From Streptomyces netropsis (GTDB taxonomy: Bacteria; Actinomycetota; Actinomycetes; Streptomycetales; Streptomycetaceae), in contig NZ_JACHJG010000001.1 in assembly GCF_014203545.1 (NCBI RefSeq), positions 1,018,031 through 1,082,030 on the forward strand: a DNA stretch of 64,000 bases. Direction: 5' to 3'. The position numbers were made by a program, and so were the translations under genes. Shown here one piece after another: positions 52,331-60,689 of this stretch. How positions within the stretch are numbered: the first letter of the stretch is position 1; every line of letters begins with the position of its first letter. The notes beneath the pieces were generated by a model that made no database searches, had not been told where the DNA came from, and saw only the letters and a list, made by a program, of their open reading frames with translations.

Positions 52331-52397
52331 CAGCCCGTCCGGCGTTTGAGGACGCGCCCGCAGGCGCTCGCCTACGTAGGCGGCGCAGACACCCGCA
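52331..52397 (+). repeat. Half copy of the dispersed multi-hairpin element
   Basis: CAGCCCGTCCGGCGTTTGAG followed by GCGCCCGCAGGCGC and CGCCTACGTAGGCG hairpin stems matches the right half of the copy at 18497. It begins 2 nt after the moaA stop. Confidence 0.7.
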
Positions 52398-52479
52398 GGG
52401 CGGCAGCCGGCGGAATTCCACCGGGTTATTGCCGGGTCAAAGCCCGGCTTATCGGCGAGTGCGCTTTTATCGGCGAAGC

Positions 52480-52704
52480 CTAATGGTGAGGGGAAGCCTC
52501 CCACTCCTCCAGCGTGACCACGTCTTTGAGAAAACCGCGCAGATCCAGAAAGTTGGACAGATGTTCGCGGTGTTCTTCACAGGCGAGCCAGGTCTTGCGT
52601 CGCTCGGGGGTGTGCAGCTTGGGGTTGTTCCAGGCCAACACCCACACCGCTGCGGCACGGCAGCCCTTGGCGGAGCAGATCACGGCAGTATCAGGGGAGT
52701 TCAC
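52480..52704 (-). CDS. Small putative zinc-binding protein
   Basis: 74 residues with two Cys/His pairs, CSAKGC (C-x4-C) and ACEEHREHL (C-x2-H-x2-H). The conserved-looking LAWNNPKLHTPERRKTW lies between them. A one-zinc ribbon is plausible. GTG 52704 is chosen because TACAGT (52712-52717) lies 7 nt upstream as a leaderless -10; the ORF extension to 52755 crosses the promoter. Function unknown. Confidence 0.7.
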   Translation of the reverse strand: MNSPDTAVICSAKGCRAAAVWVLAWNNPKLHTPERRKTWLACEEHREHLSNFLDLRGFLKDVVTLEEWEASPHH

Positions 52705-52711
52705 CCAGCAG

Positions 52712-52717
52712 ACTGTA
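52712..52717 (-). promoter_or_regulatory. -10 box of the small zinc-binding-protein gene
   Basis: TACAGT on the minus strand ends 7 nt before GTG 52704. Confidence 0.5.
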
Positions 52718-52738
52718 ATCAAGCCCGGCCGGACATGG

Positions 52739-52776
52739 CGACGCCGGGCAGCCACGGGGGGAGCCGCCCGGCGTCG
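52739..52776. terminator. Hairpin between two small minus-strand genes
   Basis: CGACGCCGGGC (52739-52749) pairs perfectly with GCCCGGCGTCG (52766-52776). It probably terminates the DUF3099-like transcript before the downstream small gene's promoter. Confidence 0.7.
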
Positions 52777-52919
52777 GTCTGTCGCTCCGACGGGGGATGC
52801 GGAGCGCTTACGAAGTATGTCACGGGGTGCCTGTCATAGGGCACCGAACCACATGATTGATCTGAGCTTTTCTTGAGCTTTGCAGACGACCCGGCGGAGT
52901 GTTTTTCGGGCCCGCCGTA

Positions 52920-53297
52920 TCAGCCGTGGTCACGGGCTTGATCAGCCCGGTCGGAAGGTTTTGCTTCCGGAGCGGATTCCGCGGTGCGGTGTGTCGGACC
53001 TGACATCAGCACCGGGCGGGTCGGCGCCGGAACGAACGTACCGGGCAGCGAAGGGGCGTTCTCCCGGCCCGCGTTGGCGATCACTACGGCCACATAGGGC
53101 AGCAGGGCGCCCAGGATCAGCGTTCCGATGGCCACATGGCGCTCGATATTCCACAGCACCACGGTGAGTATCACGGAGAGGGTGCGGATGAGCATCGAGA
53201 TCACATACCGACGCTGACGGCCGCGCACGTCCTCGGCGAGGCCCTGCCGAGCCCCGGTGATTCGGAATACCGCCGTCCCACCGTGCTTCCGCATCAT
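52920..53297 (-). CDS. DUF3099-like two-helix membrane protein
   Basis: 125 residues. VFRITGARQGLAEDVRGRQRRYVISMLIRTLSVILTVVLWNIERHVAIGTLILGALLPYVAVVIANAGRE gives two adjacent membrane helices, and a hydrophilic Pro-rich tail follows. The opening IT-AR.GL..D..GRQRRY is the DUF3099 signature. ATG 53297 has GGTGG upstream; ATG 53294 is equally possible. Function unknown. Confidence 0.78.
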   Translation of the reverse strand: MMRKHGGTAVFRITGARQGLAEDVRGRQRRYVISMLIRTLSVILTVVLWNIERHVAIGTLILGALLPYVAVVIANAGRENAPSLPGTFVPAPTRPVLMSGPTHRTAESAPEAKPSDRADQARDHG

Positions 53298-53515
53298 GTT
53301 CCACCACCCGCCCGCTGTGCCGACGGCCCCCGTTGTCCAGGACCTCTTCAACGTTACGCCGCGCCCCTGCCGGATACGAGAGCGGGTGCCCTCTACCGCG
53401 CGCCCCTCCCACCACCGTCGCCGCCATACGCCGTACAGGCCGCTCCGACGTGCGCCGTATGGGTGGCGGCCCCAGAATGGCGGAGCACGCCACATCGCGC
53501 CCCGAAGGAGGCGAC

Positions 53516-53797
53516 ATGAGCTGGTTGTGGGCCATCATCGTCGGTCTGGTCCTGGGCCTGATCGCCAAGGCGATCCTGCCGGGCAAGCAGCAGATCCCGA
53601 TCTGGCTGACGGTCATCTTCGGCATGATCGGCAGCCTTCTCGGCAACTGGGCGGCCACCGGGCTGGGCATCAACGAGACCAAGGGTGTCGACTGGGGCCG
53701 GCACCTGCTGCAACTGCTCGGCGCGGTGATCGTCGTCGCGGTCGGCGACCGGCTGTGGGTCGGGACGCGCGGCGGAGGCGGCCGACGCGCCGCCTGA
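53516..53797 (+). CDS. GlsB/YeaQ/YmgE family stress-response membrane protein
   Basis: 93 residues with three hydrophobic segments: WLWAIIVGLVLGLIAKAILPG, PIWLTVIFGMIGSLLGNWAATGLG and HLLQLLGAVIVVAVGDRLW. The G-x-x-G-x-x-A-K pattern is the transglycosylase-associated/YmgE signature. AAGGAGG lies 5 nt before ATG 53516. Divergent from the DUF3099 gene. Confidence 0.85.
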   Translation: MSWLWAIIVGLVLGLIAKAILPGKQQIPIWLTVIFGMIGSLLGNWAATGLGINETKGVDWGRHLLQLLGAVIVVAVGDRLWVGTRGGGGRRAA

Positions 53798-53875
53798 GCG
53801 CCAAGTCCAGGCGGGGAAAGCCGAGGGCGGCCGTGCGCTGATGCGCACGACCGCCCACGGCCTGCCTTTACGGTG

Positions 53876-54010
53876 CCGTCGTTGCCGCCTGCGGCGGCGA
53901 GCGCCCTGCGGGCGCGTCCTCAAGCGCCGGACGGGCTGCTATCGGCTGAGCCTCAGCCGACCAGCTTGTCCGGCGCTCGAGGACACCGCCGCGCAGCGGT
54001 GGTGCACCCC
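53876..54010 (-). repeat. Full-length copy of the dispersed multi-hairpin element, inverted
   Basis: The core arms are 53919-53938 and 53962-53981. The loop palindrome CGGCTGAGCCTCAGCCG is inside, and both flanks match the 18497 copy in reverse (GCCGCCTGCGGCGGC, GCGCCCTGCGGGCGC, GGACACCGCCGCGCAGCGG). It lies in the convergent gap between the YmgE-type gene and tyrS. Confidence 0.8.
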
Positions 54011-54012
54011 AC

Positions 54013-54028
54013 GATCCGCCGGACGGGC
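54013..54028. repeat. Core fragment of the dispersed element at the tyrS stop
   Basis: CGATCCGCCGGACGGGCTAG joins directly to the tyrS stop codon; only one arm of the element remains. Confidence 0.55.
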
Positions 54029-55443
54029 TAGCGCAGCTCGGCGATCTTCCGTCCGGCCTTGAGGTACACCGTCACCTCGGCACCGGAGGCCACCTCCAGC
54101 TTCGCCAGCGTCTCCGTGACCACCTCGCCCAGCGGGCGGATGGCCTCGGCCTCGGCGAGCACGACCGCCTCCTGGCCGGCGGCGGACTCCACGATGAGCC
54201 GCAGCCCGTTCTGCTTGGCGACCCGGCGGGCGGCCGAGGCGCTGGGCTGGAACTCCAGCACCTTGCTGAGCACGGCCGTCGCGGCCTCCGCGCCGTGCTC
54301 AGCCAGCTCCACCACCGGCAGCGTCTCGACGTCGGTGAAGCTCTTCTTCGAGAACTGCGCGATGAACCCGGCGCGCGCCGCCATCGCCGCCTCGATGCCG
54401 TACAGCGCCGCCACGACCTCGCCCGCGAGGACCTTCTTGAGGTCCATCGGGTGCAGCGACTTCTCCTCGATCCGGCGGGTCGCCGCCGCGATCTCGGCGT
54501 CCGTCCACTCCGTCCAGGCCCGCAGGTACGGCTCCATCAGCCGGTCCGGCACCGACATGATCTTGCCGAACACATCGTCGGCGGGCGCGCTCAGCCCGAC
54601 GTAGTTGCCCTTGGACTTGGACATCTTCGCGCCCGTGCCGTCCGTGCCCTCGATCAGCGGCATCGTGACGACGAGCTGCGGCTTCTGGCCGCGCAGCTCC
54701 ATGAGCTTGCGGCCCATCTGCAGGTTGAGCAGCTGGTCGGCGCCGCCCAGCTCGACGTCGCAGTCCAGCGCGACCGAGTCGAGGCCCTGCGCGATCGGGT
54801 AGAGCAGCTCCGACATGGTCAGCCCGGAACCGGCGGCCAGCCGGGTGCGGAAGTCCTCGCGCTGCAACAGCTGCGAGACCGGCACCTGGGCCATCAGCCC
54901 GAGCAGCTCGGGGAAGGTGTACGGCGCCAGCCACTCGCTGTTCTGCCGGAAGCTGACCTTCTCGAAGTCGAAGAACGGCCGGACCTGCTCGCGGTAGCCC
55001 GCCAGGTTCGCCGCGATGTCGTCGTCGGTCAGCGGCGGACGCTCCGCCGTACGGCCCGTCGGGTCACCGATCTTGGCGGTGAAGTCACCGATGAGCAGAG
55101 TGACGTCATGGCCCATGCGCTGGAAGCGGCTGAGGATGATGACCGGCACGGCGTGCCCGAGGTGCACGTCGGCGGCCGTCGGGTCGATGCCCAGCTTGAT
55201 GTGCAGGCCCTTGCCCGCCGCCCGGCGCTCCTCGATCCGCTGGGCCAGCTTCTCCACGCCCGGCAGCACCTCGACGGCACGGGCGGCGATCAGCTCGGCC
55301 TGCTCCTGTGCCGACAGATCCGTCAGGTCGAGATAGCGCCGCGAGCCCGTCTCCGTGAGCAGCCGCTGGACGGCCTGGTCGGAGGAGAGGTCCTGCGCGA
55401 GGATCTCGCTGGCGCGGGCGACGGATTCGCCGAGGCGTGTCAT
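54028..55443 (-). CDS. tyrS: Tyrosyl-tRNA synthetase
   Basis: 471 residues, class I synthetase. GIDPTAADVHLGHAVPVIILSRFQ holds the HIGH-like HLGH, and GAKMSKSKGNYVGL is KMSKS. GGADQLLNLQMGRKLM binds tyrosine and the C-terminal S4 domain ends LKAGRKIAELR. The spacing of HLGH and KMSKSKGN fits the TyrZ-type lineage. There is a 45-residue lead before TDLSAQEQ that is longer than some relatives. No T-box leader is evident. Confidence 0.95.
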   Translation of the reverse strand: MTRLGESVARASEILAQDLSSDQAVQRLLTETGSRRYLDLTDLSAQEQAELIAARAVEVLPGVEKLAQRIEERRAAGKGLHIKLGIDPTAADVHLGHAVPVIILSRFQRMGHDVTLLIGDFTAKIGDPTGRTAERPPLTDDDIAANLAGYREQVRPFFDFEKVSFRQNSEWLAPYTFPELLGLMAQVPVSQLLQREDFRTRLAAGSGLTMSELLYPIAQGLDSVALDCDVELGGADQLLNLQMGRKLMELRGQKPQLVVTMPLIEGTDGTGAKMSKSKGNYVGLSAPADDVFGKIMSVPDRLMEPYLRAWTEWTDAEIAAATRRIEEKSLHPMDLKKVLAGEVVAALYGIEAAMAARAGFIAQFSKKSFTDVETLPVVELAEHGAEAATAVLSKVLEFQPSASAARRVAKQNGLRLIVESAAGQEAVVLAEAEAIRPLGEVVTETLAKLEVASGAEVTVYLKAGRKIAELR

Positions 55444-55558
55444 GACGTTCCTGAGGATCGATGGGACTGATGGGTATGGCGGGTGAGGGGAAGGAATCGT
55501 TGAATGGACGGGGGCCAGTCTATTCGGGTCTCTTCGGACCGGCCCCGCGCCCTCGCGG

Positions 55559-56962
55559 TCACACCCCCTGGCTGACGGAGCTCATGTTGAAGTCCGGGAT
55601 CCGCAGCGCGGGCATCGCGGCCCGGGTGAAGTAGTCGCCCCACTCGCGCGGCAGCGTCGGCTCGGTGCGCCCCGCCTCGGTGGCCCGGCCGAGCAGGCTC
55701 ACCGGGGACTCGTTGAAGCGGAAGTTGTTGACCTCGGCGGTGACCTCGCCCTTCTCCACCAGATACACCCCGTCCCGGGTCAGCCCGGTCAGCAGCAACG
55801 ACGCCGGGTCGACCTCGCGGATGTACCACAGGCAGGTCAGCAGCAGGGCCGGCCCGTCGTGGCCGCTCGCCGCGACCATCTCCTCCAGCGAACGGGTGCC
55901 GCCGGCGTCCAGGATCAGGTTGTCGATGAACGGTGTGACCGGCAGATCCGTCAGTCCGGCGCTGTGGCGGGTGGTGAGCAGGTGCTCCAGCACACCGTCA
56001 CGGATCCAGTCCGTGGCCTCCAGCGGCAGCCCGTTGTCGAAGACCGACGCGTCATCGCCGGAGCTGCTCGCGAGCACGAACGGCGCGCACTCCAGCCCCG
56101 GCTCCCGAGGATCACTGCGCAGCGTCAGGGGCAGGCCCGACAGCTTCTCGCCGACCCGGGTGCCACCGCCGGGCCGGGAGAAGACCGTACGGCCCTCCGC
56201 CGCGTCCCGCGCCGCCGCCGACCACTGCTGGTAGACCAGCAGATCGGCGACGGCCGACGGCGGCAGCAGTGTCTCGTACCGCCCGGCCGGCAGCTCCACC
56301 CGACGCTCGGCCCAGGCGAGCCGCTGCGCCAGCTCGGCGTCGAGCGCCGCCGGATCCACGTCGCGGAAGTCCCGGGTGGCGCGGCCGGCCCACGCGGAGC
56401 GCGACCGGTCCGGGGACTTGGCGTTCACCTCCAGGGTGCCGGTGGGCTGGTCGTGGCGGAGCCGCAGCCCGGCGGACGTGCCCAGGTAGCTGGAGACGAC
56501 CTCGTGGTGGGCGAAGCCGTAGAGCTCGCGGGCCTCGGAGCGGGCGCGCGCGAAGGATTCGCCGAGCGCCGGGGCGAAGTCGTCGAAGACCGCCGAGGAG
56601 GTCTCGGCGGGCGCCTCGGTGAAGGCGGGGGAGTGCGCTACACCGGTGATCAGCGGCTGGGCGTCCTCCGCCGGCCCCGCGTCCCGGGCAGCGGCCTCGG
56701 CGGCCCGTACCAGCGGCTCCAGCTCGGCGGCCGTGACGGCCGAGCTGGACACGACGCCCGAGGCCGTGCCCTCGGCGCCGTCGACGGTCGCGATCACGGT
56801 GACGCTGCGGCCCCGGGTGACGCCGTTGGTGGTGAGCGCGTTGGCCGCCCAGCGCAGATTGGCGGTGGACCGCTCGGACGCGATCACGACGCAGTCGTCG
56901 CTGCGGGACAGCTCCAGGGCCCGCTCGACGATCTCGTGCGGCTTGTTCTGACGAGGGCTCAT
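55559..56962 (-). CDS. tldE: TldE/PmbA family metalloprotease subunit
   Basis: 467 residues, the non-catalytic-metal partner of TldD, lacking HExxxH. Segments LRWAANALTTNGVTRGRSVTVIA, PAGRYETLLPPSAVADLL and VDPASLLLTGLTRDGVYLVEKGEV are family-typical. TldD/TldE cleave leaderless peptides such as microcin precursors. AGGAGG lies 7 nt before ATG 56962, within a duplicated copy of the tldD 3' end. Confidence 0.92.
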   Translation of the reverse strand: MSPRQNKPHEIVERALELSRSDDCVVIASERSTANLRWAANALTTNGVTRGRSVTVIATVDGAEGTASGVVSSSAVTAAELEPLVRAAEAAARDAGPAEDAQPLITGVAHSPAFTEAPAETSSAVFDDFAPALGESFARARSEARELYGFAHHEVVSSYLGTSAGLRLRHDQPTGTLEVNAKSPDRSRSAWAGRATRDFRDVDPAALDAELAQRLAWAERRVELPAGRYETLLPPSAVADLLVYQQWSAAARDAAEGRTVFSRPGGGTRVGEKLSGLPLTLRSDPREPGLECAPFVLASSSGDDASVFDNGLPLEATDWIRDGVLEHLLTTRHSAGLTDLPVTPFIDNLILDAGGTRSLEEMVAASGHDGPALLLTCLWYIREVDPASLLLTGLTRDGVYLVEKGEVTAEVNNFRFNESPVSLLGRATEAGRTEPTLPREWGDYFTRAAMPALRIPDFNMSSVSQGV

Positions 56963-57078
56963 CGACCGGCCTCCTGCGTGGTGTTAAGGCTGTGCTGACC
57001 CGGGGGGCGACCCCCGGACCCCCGGCCGGTTCCGTGGTGCCCGCTCATCGACCGGCCTCCTGTGTCGTGTTGAGGATG
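56957..57078 (-). repeat. Direct repeat of the tldD end in front of tldE
   Basis: Copy A (56957-56992) and copy B (57043-57078) share GCTCATCGACCGGCCTCCTG and then a diverged part; 32 of 36 bases match. Copy B encodes the tldD C-terminus N-T-T-Q-E-A-G-R-stop. Copy A reads the same amino acids in front of the tldE ATG. They are 86 bp apart and enclose the hairpin CCGGGGG/CCCCCGG. Confidence 0.85.
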
Positions 57079-58568
57079 TTGACGCCCTGGAAGAGCGCGG
57101 AGGGGCAGCCGTGCGAGACTGCGGCGATCTGCCCGGGCTGGGCCTTTCCGCAGTTGAACGCGCCGCCCAGGACATAGGTCTGCGGGCCGCCCACGGCAGC
57201 CATCGAGCCCCAGAAGTCCGTCGTGGTCGCCTGGTACGCGACATCGCGCAGCTGCCCGGCCAGCCGACCGTTCTCGATTTTGAAGAAGCGCTGTCCTGTG
57301 AATTGGAAGTTATAGCGCTGCATATCGATCGACCACGACCGGTCGCCGACGACGTAGATCCCGTTCTCGACGCCGGAGATCAGCTCCTGCGTCGACGGGC
57401 CGTTCGGCGCGGGCTGCAACGACACGTTCGCCATGCGCTGCACGGGCACGTGCGAGGGCGAGTCGGCGAACGCGCACCCGTTGGAACGCTCGAAACCCGT
57501 GAGCTTCGCGATCCGCCGGTCCAGCTGATAGCCCGTGAGGACGCCGTCCTTGACCAGGTCCCAGGACTGCGCGGCCACGCCCTCGTCGTCGTACCCGACG
57601 GTCGCGAGGCCGTGCTCGACGGTCCGGTCACCGGTCACGTTCATGATCTTCGAGCCGTACTTGAGCGTGCCCAGCTGGTCGAAGGTCGCGAACGAGGTGC
57701 CCGCGTACGCCGCCTCGTAGCCCAGCGCCCGGTCCAGCTCGGTGGCGTGACCGATCGACTCGTGGATCGTCAGCCACAGGTTGGAGGGGTCCACCACCAG
57801 GTCGTAGGAGCCCGCCCGCACGCTCGGCGCGCGCATCTTCTCCGCCAGCAGCGACGGCATCTCGGCCAGCTCGGCGTCCCAGTTCCAGCCGGTGCCCGTC
57901 AGGTACTCCCAGCCCCGGCCCACCGGCGGCGCGATGGTGCGCATCGAGTCGAACTCACCCGTGGTCGGGTCCACGGCCACCGCCGTCAGCTGCGGGTGCA
58001 GCCGTACCCGCTGCTGGGTGGTCGTCGTCCCGGCCGAGTCCGCGTAGAACTTGTTCTCCTGCACGGTCATCAGCGTCGCGTCGGCATGGGCCACACCGTC
58101 CGCCGCCAGCAGCCGCGCACTCCACTCGGCGAGCAGCCCGCTCTTGTCCGCGTCGGGCACGTCAAAGGGGTTGATCTCGTACGAGGAGACCCAGGTCCGC
58201 TCCTCGTGCACCGGCTCGTGCGCCAGCTCCACCCGCTCGTCGGAACCCGCCGCCGCGATCACCTTCGCCGACAGCTTCGCCATCGCGACGGCCTGGCTCG
58301 CCACCCGCGCCGCCGCGTCCATCGTCAGATCCACACCCGAGGCGAACCCCCAGGTCCCGCCGTGCACCACCCGTACCGCGTAGCCCAGGTCGGTGTCGTC
58401 GGACGTACCGGCGGGGCGGGCGTCACGCAGCCGCCAGGAGGCGGTGCGCACCCGCTCGAAGCGGAAGTCCGCGTGCTCGGCGCCCAGCGCGCGGGCGCGT
58501 GCGAGTGCCGCGTCGGCCAGTGGGCGCAGGGGCAACGCGAGAAATGATGCGTCGATGGAATGGGGCAC
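57045..58568 (-). CDS. tldD: TldD family metalloprotease subunit
   Basis: 507 residues with the zinc motif HESIGHATELDRALGYE (HExxxH) and GxGG-type ends such as YVLGGAFNCGKAQPGQIAAVSHGCPS. GTG 58568 is chosen because GGGAGG is 5 nt upstream; the longer start at 58601 is not supported. It is followed by tldE at a gap of 82 nt that carries a duplicated piece of its own end. Confidence 0.93.
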   Translation of the reverse strand: MPHSIDASFLALPLRPLADAALARARALGAEHADFRFERVRTASWRLRDARPAGTSDDTDLGYAVRVVHGGTWGFASGVDLTMDAAARVASQAVAMAKLSAKVIAAAGSDERVELAHEPVHEERTWVSSYEINPFDVPDADKSGLLAEWSARLLAADGVAHADATLMTVQENKFYADSAGTTTTQQRVRLHPQLTAVAVDPTTGEFDSMRTIAPPVGRGWEYLTGTGWNWDAELAEMPSLLAEKMRAPSVRAGSYDLVVDPSNLWLTIHESIGHATELDRALGYEAAYAGTSFATFDQLGTLKYGSKIMNVTGDRTVEHGLATVGYDDEGVAAQSWDLVKDGVLTGYQLDRRIAKLTGFERSNGCAFADSPSHVPVQRMANVSLQPAPNGPSTQELISGVENGIYVVGDRSWSIDMQRYNFQFTGQRFFKIENGRLAGQLRDVAYQATTTDFWGSMAAVGGPQTYVLGGAFNCGKAQPGQIAAVSHGCPSALFQGVNILNTTQEAGR

Positions 58569-58694
58569 AGGGTCCTCCCGATGGTCGTCGACGAGAATCA
58601 TGCCGCTTGCCGGTGTCGGCGTGCACGCGATAACGGCCGCCGCGCCCGCGTGCGCGGGGTCGCGACGGCCGTCATCCGAAGCGGTGGGGCCGGG

Positions 58695-58916
58695 TCAGAT
58701 TTCGCCAGATATGAGGCCTTGGCGGAAGGCCGCCCACTCGGGGGCGTTGAAGAGGAGGGGGGTTCTGCGGGTGTCTTTGGAGTCGCGTATCGCGACGGCG
58801 CCGCCGGGCAGGCCGGCGACTTCGACGCAGTTGTGCTCCGGCCCGCTGGCAGAGGACTTGCGCCATACGGCGCGGGAGAGGTCGCAGGCGTAGAGATCCG
58901 ACGTGGAGTCATTCAC
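58695..58916 (-). CDS. DUF397 protein
   Basis: 73 residues with the DUF397 pattern AVWRKSSASGPEHNCVEVAGLPGGAVAIRDSKD...TPLLFNAPEWAAFRQGL. Such proteins follow XRE regulators in streptomycetes and act as their small partners, probably in an antitoxin-like or developmental pair. The ATG overlaps the stop of the XRE gene (ATGA). Confidence 0.9.
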   Translation of the reverse strand: MNDSTSDLYACDLSRAVWRKSSASGPEHNCVEVAGLPGGAVAIRDSKDTRRTPLLFNAPEWAAFRQGLISGEI

Positions 58917-59779
58917 TTTCTGTGCCCTTCTTCCATCTCGGCGATCCGCGCGAGCGAGTCCTCCGCCGAGAGAGCAGTAGCACAGATGCGTTCGAACGCC
59001 TTGGCGAAGGGAATCGCGTCGTCGCCCTCAACGTACGTCGCGCCGTAGAGGTTCTCCAGTAGCACAACGTCCGGAGTCGGAGCCGGAAAAGCGGCGACGG
59101 TGAACCCGCCCGACATGCCGGGATGAGCGGCTGACGTCAGCGGTACCAGCTGAAAGGTGACGTTGGGCATGTCTGCGGCGTCGAGCAGCTTGCGGAGTTG
59201 TTCGCGCATCGTGGCGGGACGCTGGGCGAAGCGCTGGTGGAGCGCGGCCTCATGAACGACGGCGCAGAGCTCAAGGGGCTTGTCGTGGCGGGTGAGTACG
59301 GATTGTCGGGCCAGGCGGAGTTCGGCGAGGGCGGCGATCTCGTGCGGGGCGCGGGAGGTGGTCGCGCCGGTCATGGTCTCCCGCGCGTACGCGGAGGTCT
59401 GAAGGAGACCGGGGATGAGCATGGGTGACCACTCATAGATCTGCTCGGCATCGGATTCCAGGGAGATGTAGTCGGCATAGGAGGCCGATACGAGCCCGCT
59501 GTAGGTCTGCCACCAGCCCTTCTTACCGGCGTCCCTGGCGAGGTTCTCGAGAGCGGCCGACATTTCCGGATCATCGACTCCGTACAGCTTCAGCAAGGTG
59601 ACGACATCCCCAGGGCGAATGGACTGGGCCGCATTCTCGATCTTCGACATTTTCGGGCCGATCCAGCCCATGGCGCCGGCAGCCTCGTCGAGTGTCAGCC
59701 CGGCTGCCTTGCGCAGCCGCTTGAGCGTTCCGCCGAGACGTCGGCGACGGACGGTGGGAACCACGGGAGAGTTGGGCAT
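58913..59779 (-). CDS. XRE-family helix-turn-helix regulator with DUF5753
   Basis: 288 residues. The N-terminal helix-turn-helix is LKRLRKAAGLTLDEAAGAMGWIGPKMSKIENA; the DUF5753 domain (from about 100) has GLQTSAYARETM-like LLQTSAYAR and FQLVPLTSAAHPGMSGGF. Together with DUF397 and a neighbouring ATPase it forms the triad known from whiJ-like and AbaA-like loci. ATG 59779 is preferred; the start at 59836 precedes the conserved part. Confidence 0.88.
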   Translation of the reverse strand: MPNSPVVPTVRRRRLGGTLKRLRKAAGLTLDEAAGAMGWIGPKMSKIENAAQSIRPGDVVTLLKLYGVDDPEMSAALENLARDAGKKGWWQTYSGLVSASYADYISLESDAEQIYEWSPMLIPGLLQTSAYARETMTGATTSRAPHEIAALAELRLARQSVLTRHDKPLELCAVVHEAALHQRFAQRPATMREQLRKLLDAADMPNVTFQLVPLTSAAHPGMSGGFTVAAFPAPTPDVVLLENLYGATYVEGDDAIPFAKAFERICATALSAEDSLARIAEMEEGHRK

Positions 59780-59970
59780 GCGCCGAGTTTCGCACCGTAA
59801 CTGCGCGCAGTAGTAAGCCCGTTGAAAGACATTCACCCGTTCGGGTCGAAAGCTTGCTACCTCATACAGAAAGGTCCACTATCCAATCTGCCGCCACTCA
59901 CGGTCAGGTTGTGACCGCGTGGCGTCACTGCATCCGACCCACGCGGCTCACGCCGCAGGCAGGAGGCGCC

Positions 59971-60438
59971 ATGCGTGCCATGGCCGATGTCACCGCGTTC
60001 CGGACGCCCGGCTTCTACCGGCGGGCGCGTCCGGGAGGATTCGCCGTCCACCTCAACGTCACGGAACAACACCTCCACCGCCTGCGCGAGTTGACGGTCG
60101 TGACCCTGACCAGGTTCGGGATCGGTGACGAGACCGTGGAAGCGGCCCGGCTCGTCGTCTCGGAGCTCGTGGGGAACGCGGTCCGGGTGTGCGGGGACTT
60201 CGTCCCCGTCGTCGTGGAGGTGGACGTCATGCCGCCCGGGGTGGCGGTGAACGTCCACGACCCCGAACCGCTGCGCATGCCCAGCCGCAAAGACGTCGCT
60301 CTGGACGACGGTGAGGTCGAGTCCGGGCGTGGACTGATCCTGCTCGACCTGCTGGCCCCGGAGTGGCGGGTGTTCTGGTCGCCGATCGGCAAAATGATCT
60401 GCTGCAATGTACCCCGATGCGATCGTGGGCACGGCTGA
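59971..60438 (+). CDS. RsbW-like ATP-binding protein (anti-sigma factor kinase type)
   Basis: 155 residues with the HATPase_c fold of SpoIIAB/RsbW: ARLVVSELVGNAVRVCG (N-box) and VESGRGLILLDLLAPEWRV (G-box). Divergent from the XRE gene. AGGAGG is 4 nt before ATG 59971; ATG 59980 is the alternative. These small ATPases usually bind a sigma or anti-anti-sigma partner. Confidence 0.85.
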   Translation: MRAMADVTAFRTPGFYRRARPGGFAVHLNVTEQHLHRLRELTVVTLTRFGIGDETVEAARLVVSELVGNAVRVCGDFVPVVVEVDVMPPGVAVNVHDPEPLRMPSRKDVALDDGEVESGRGLILLDLLAPEWRVFWSPIGKMICCNVPRCDRGHG

Positions 60439-60689
60439 TGCGGGACGCGAGGGGCCCGCTGCTCACGGCGACCGCAGCCGTCCTGGGCGTGCTCGCGTTC
60501 CGGCTCGTGCGCGCGTCGGACCGCCTGCTGGTGGCGGCTCGCAGGAGCGATGACCGTCGACGCCGACGGCATGGCACCCAGGGCCGACCCCCGAGCCCGC
60601 CGGTCACGCGCTCGCCGCGCCCCCACCGACCAGCTGGCCTGGTGCTCCTGCCTCATTGCTCACCGCGCGACGGTTCCTCGTCGGGTTGA
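60438..60689 (+). CDS. Possible small membrane protein coupled to the ATPase gene
   Basis: An 83-codon ORF whose ATG overlaps the ATPase stop by one base (TGATG). The first 35 residues include a hydrophobic stretch (LLTATAAVLGVLAFRLVRASDRLLVAARR); the rest is Arg/Pro-rich and may be read-through into non-coding DNA at the edge of the toxin island. Confidence 0.35.
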   Translation: MRDARGPLLTATAAVLGVLAFRLVRASDRLLVAARRSDDRRRRRHGTQGRPPSPPVTRSPRPHRPAGLVLLPHCSPRDGSSSG

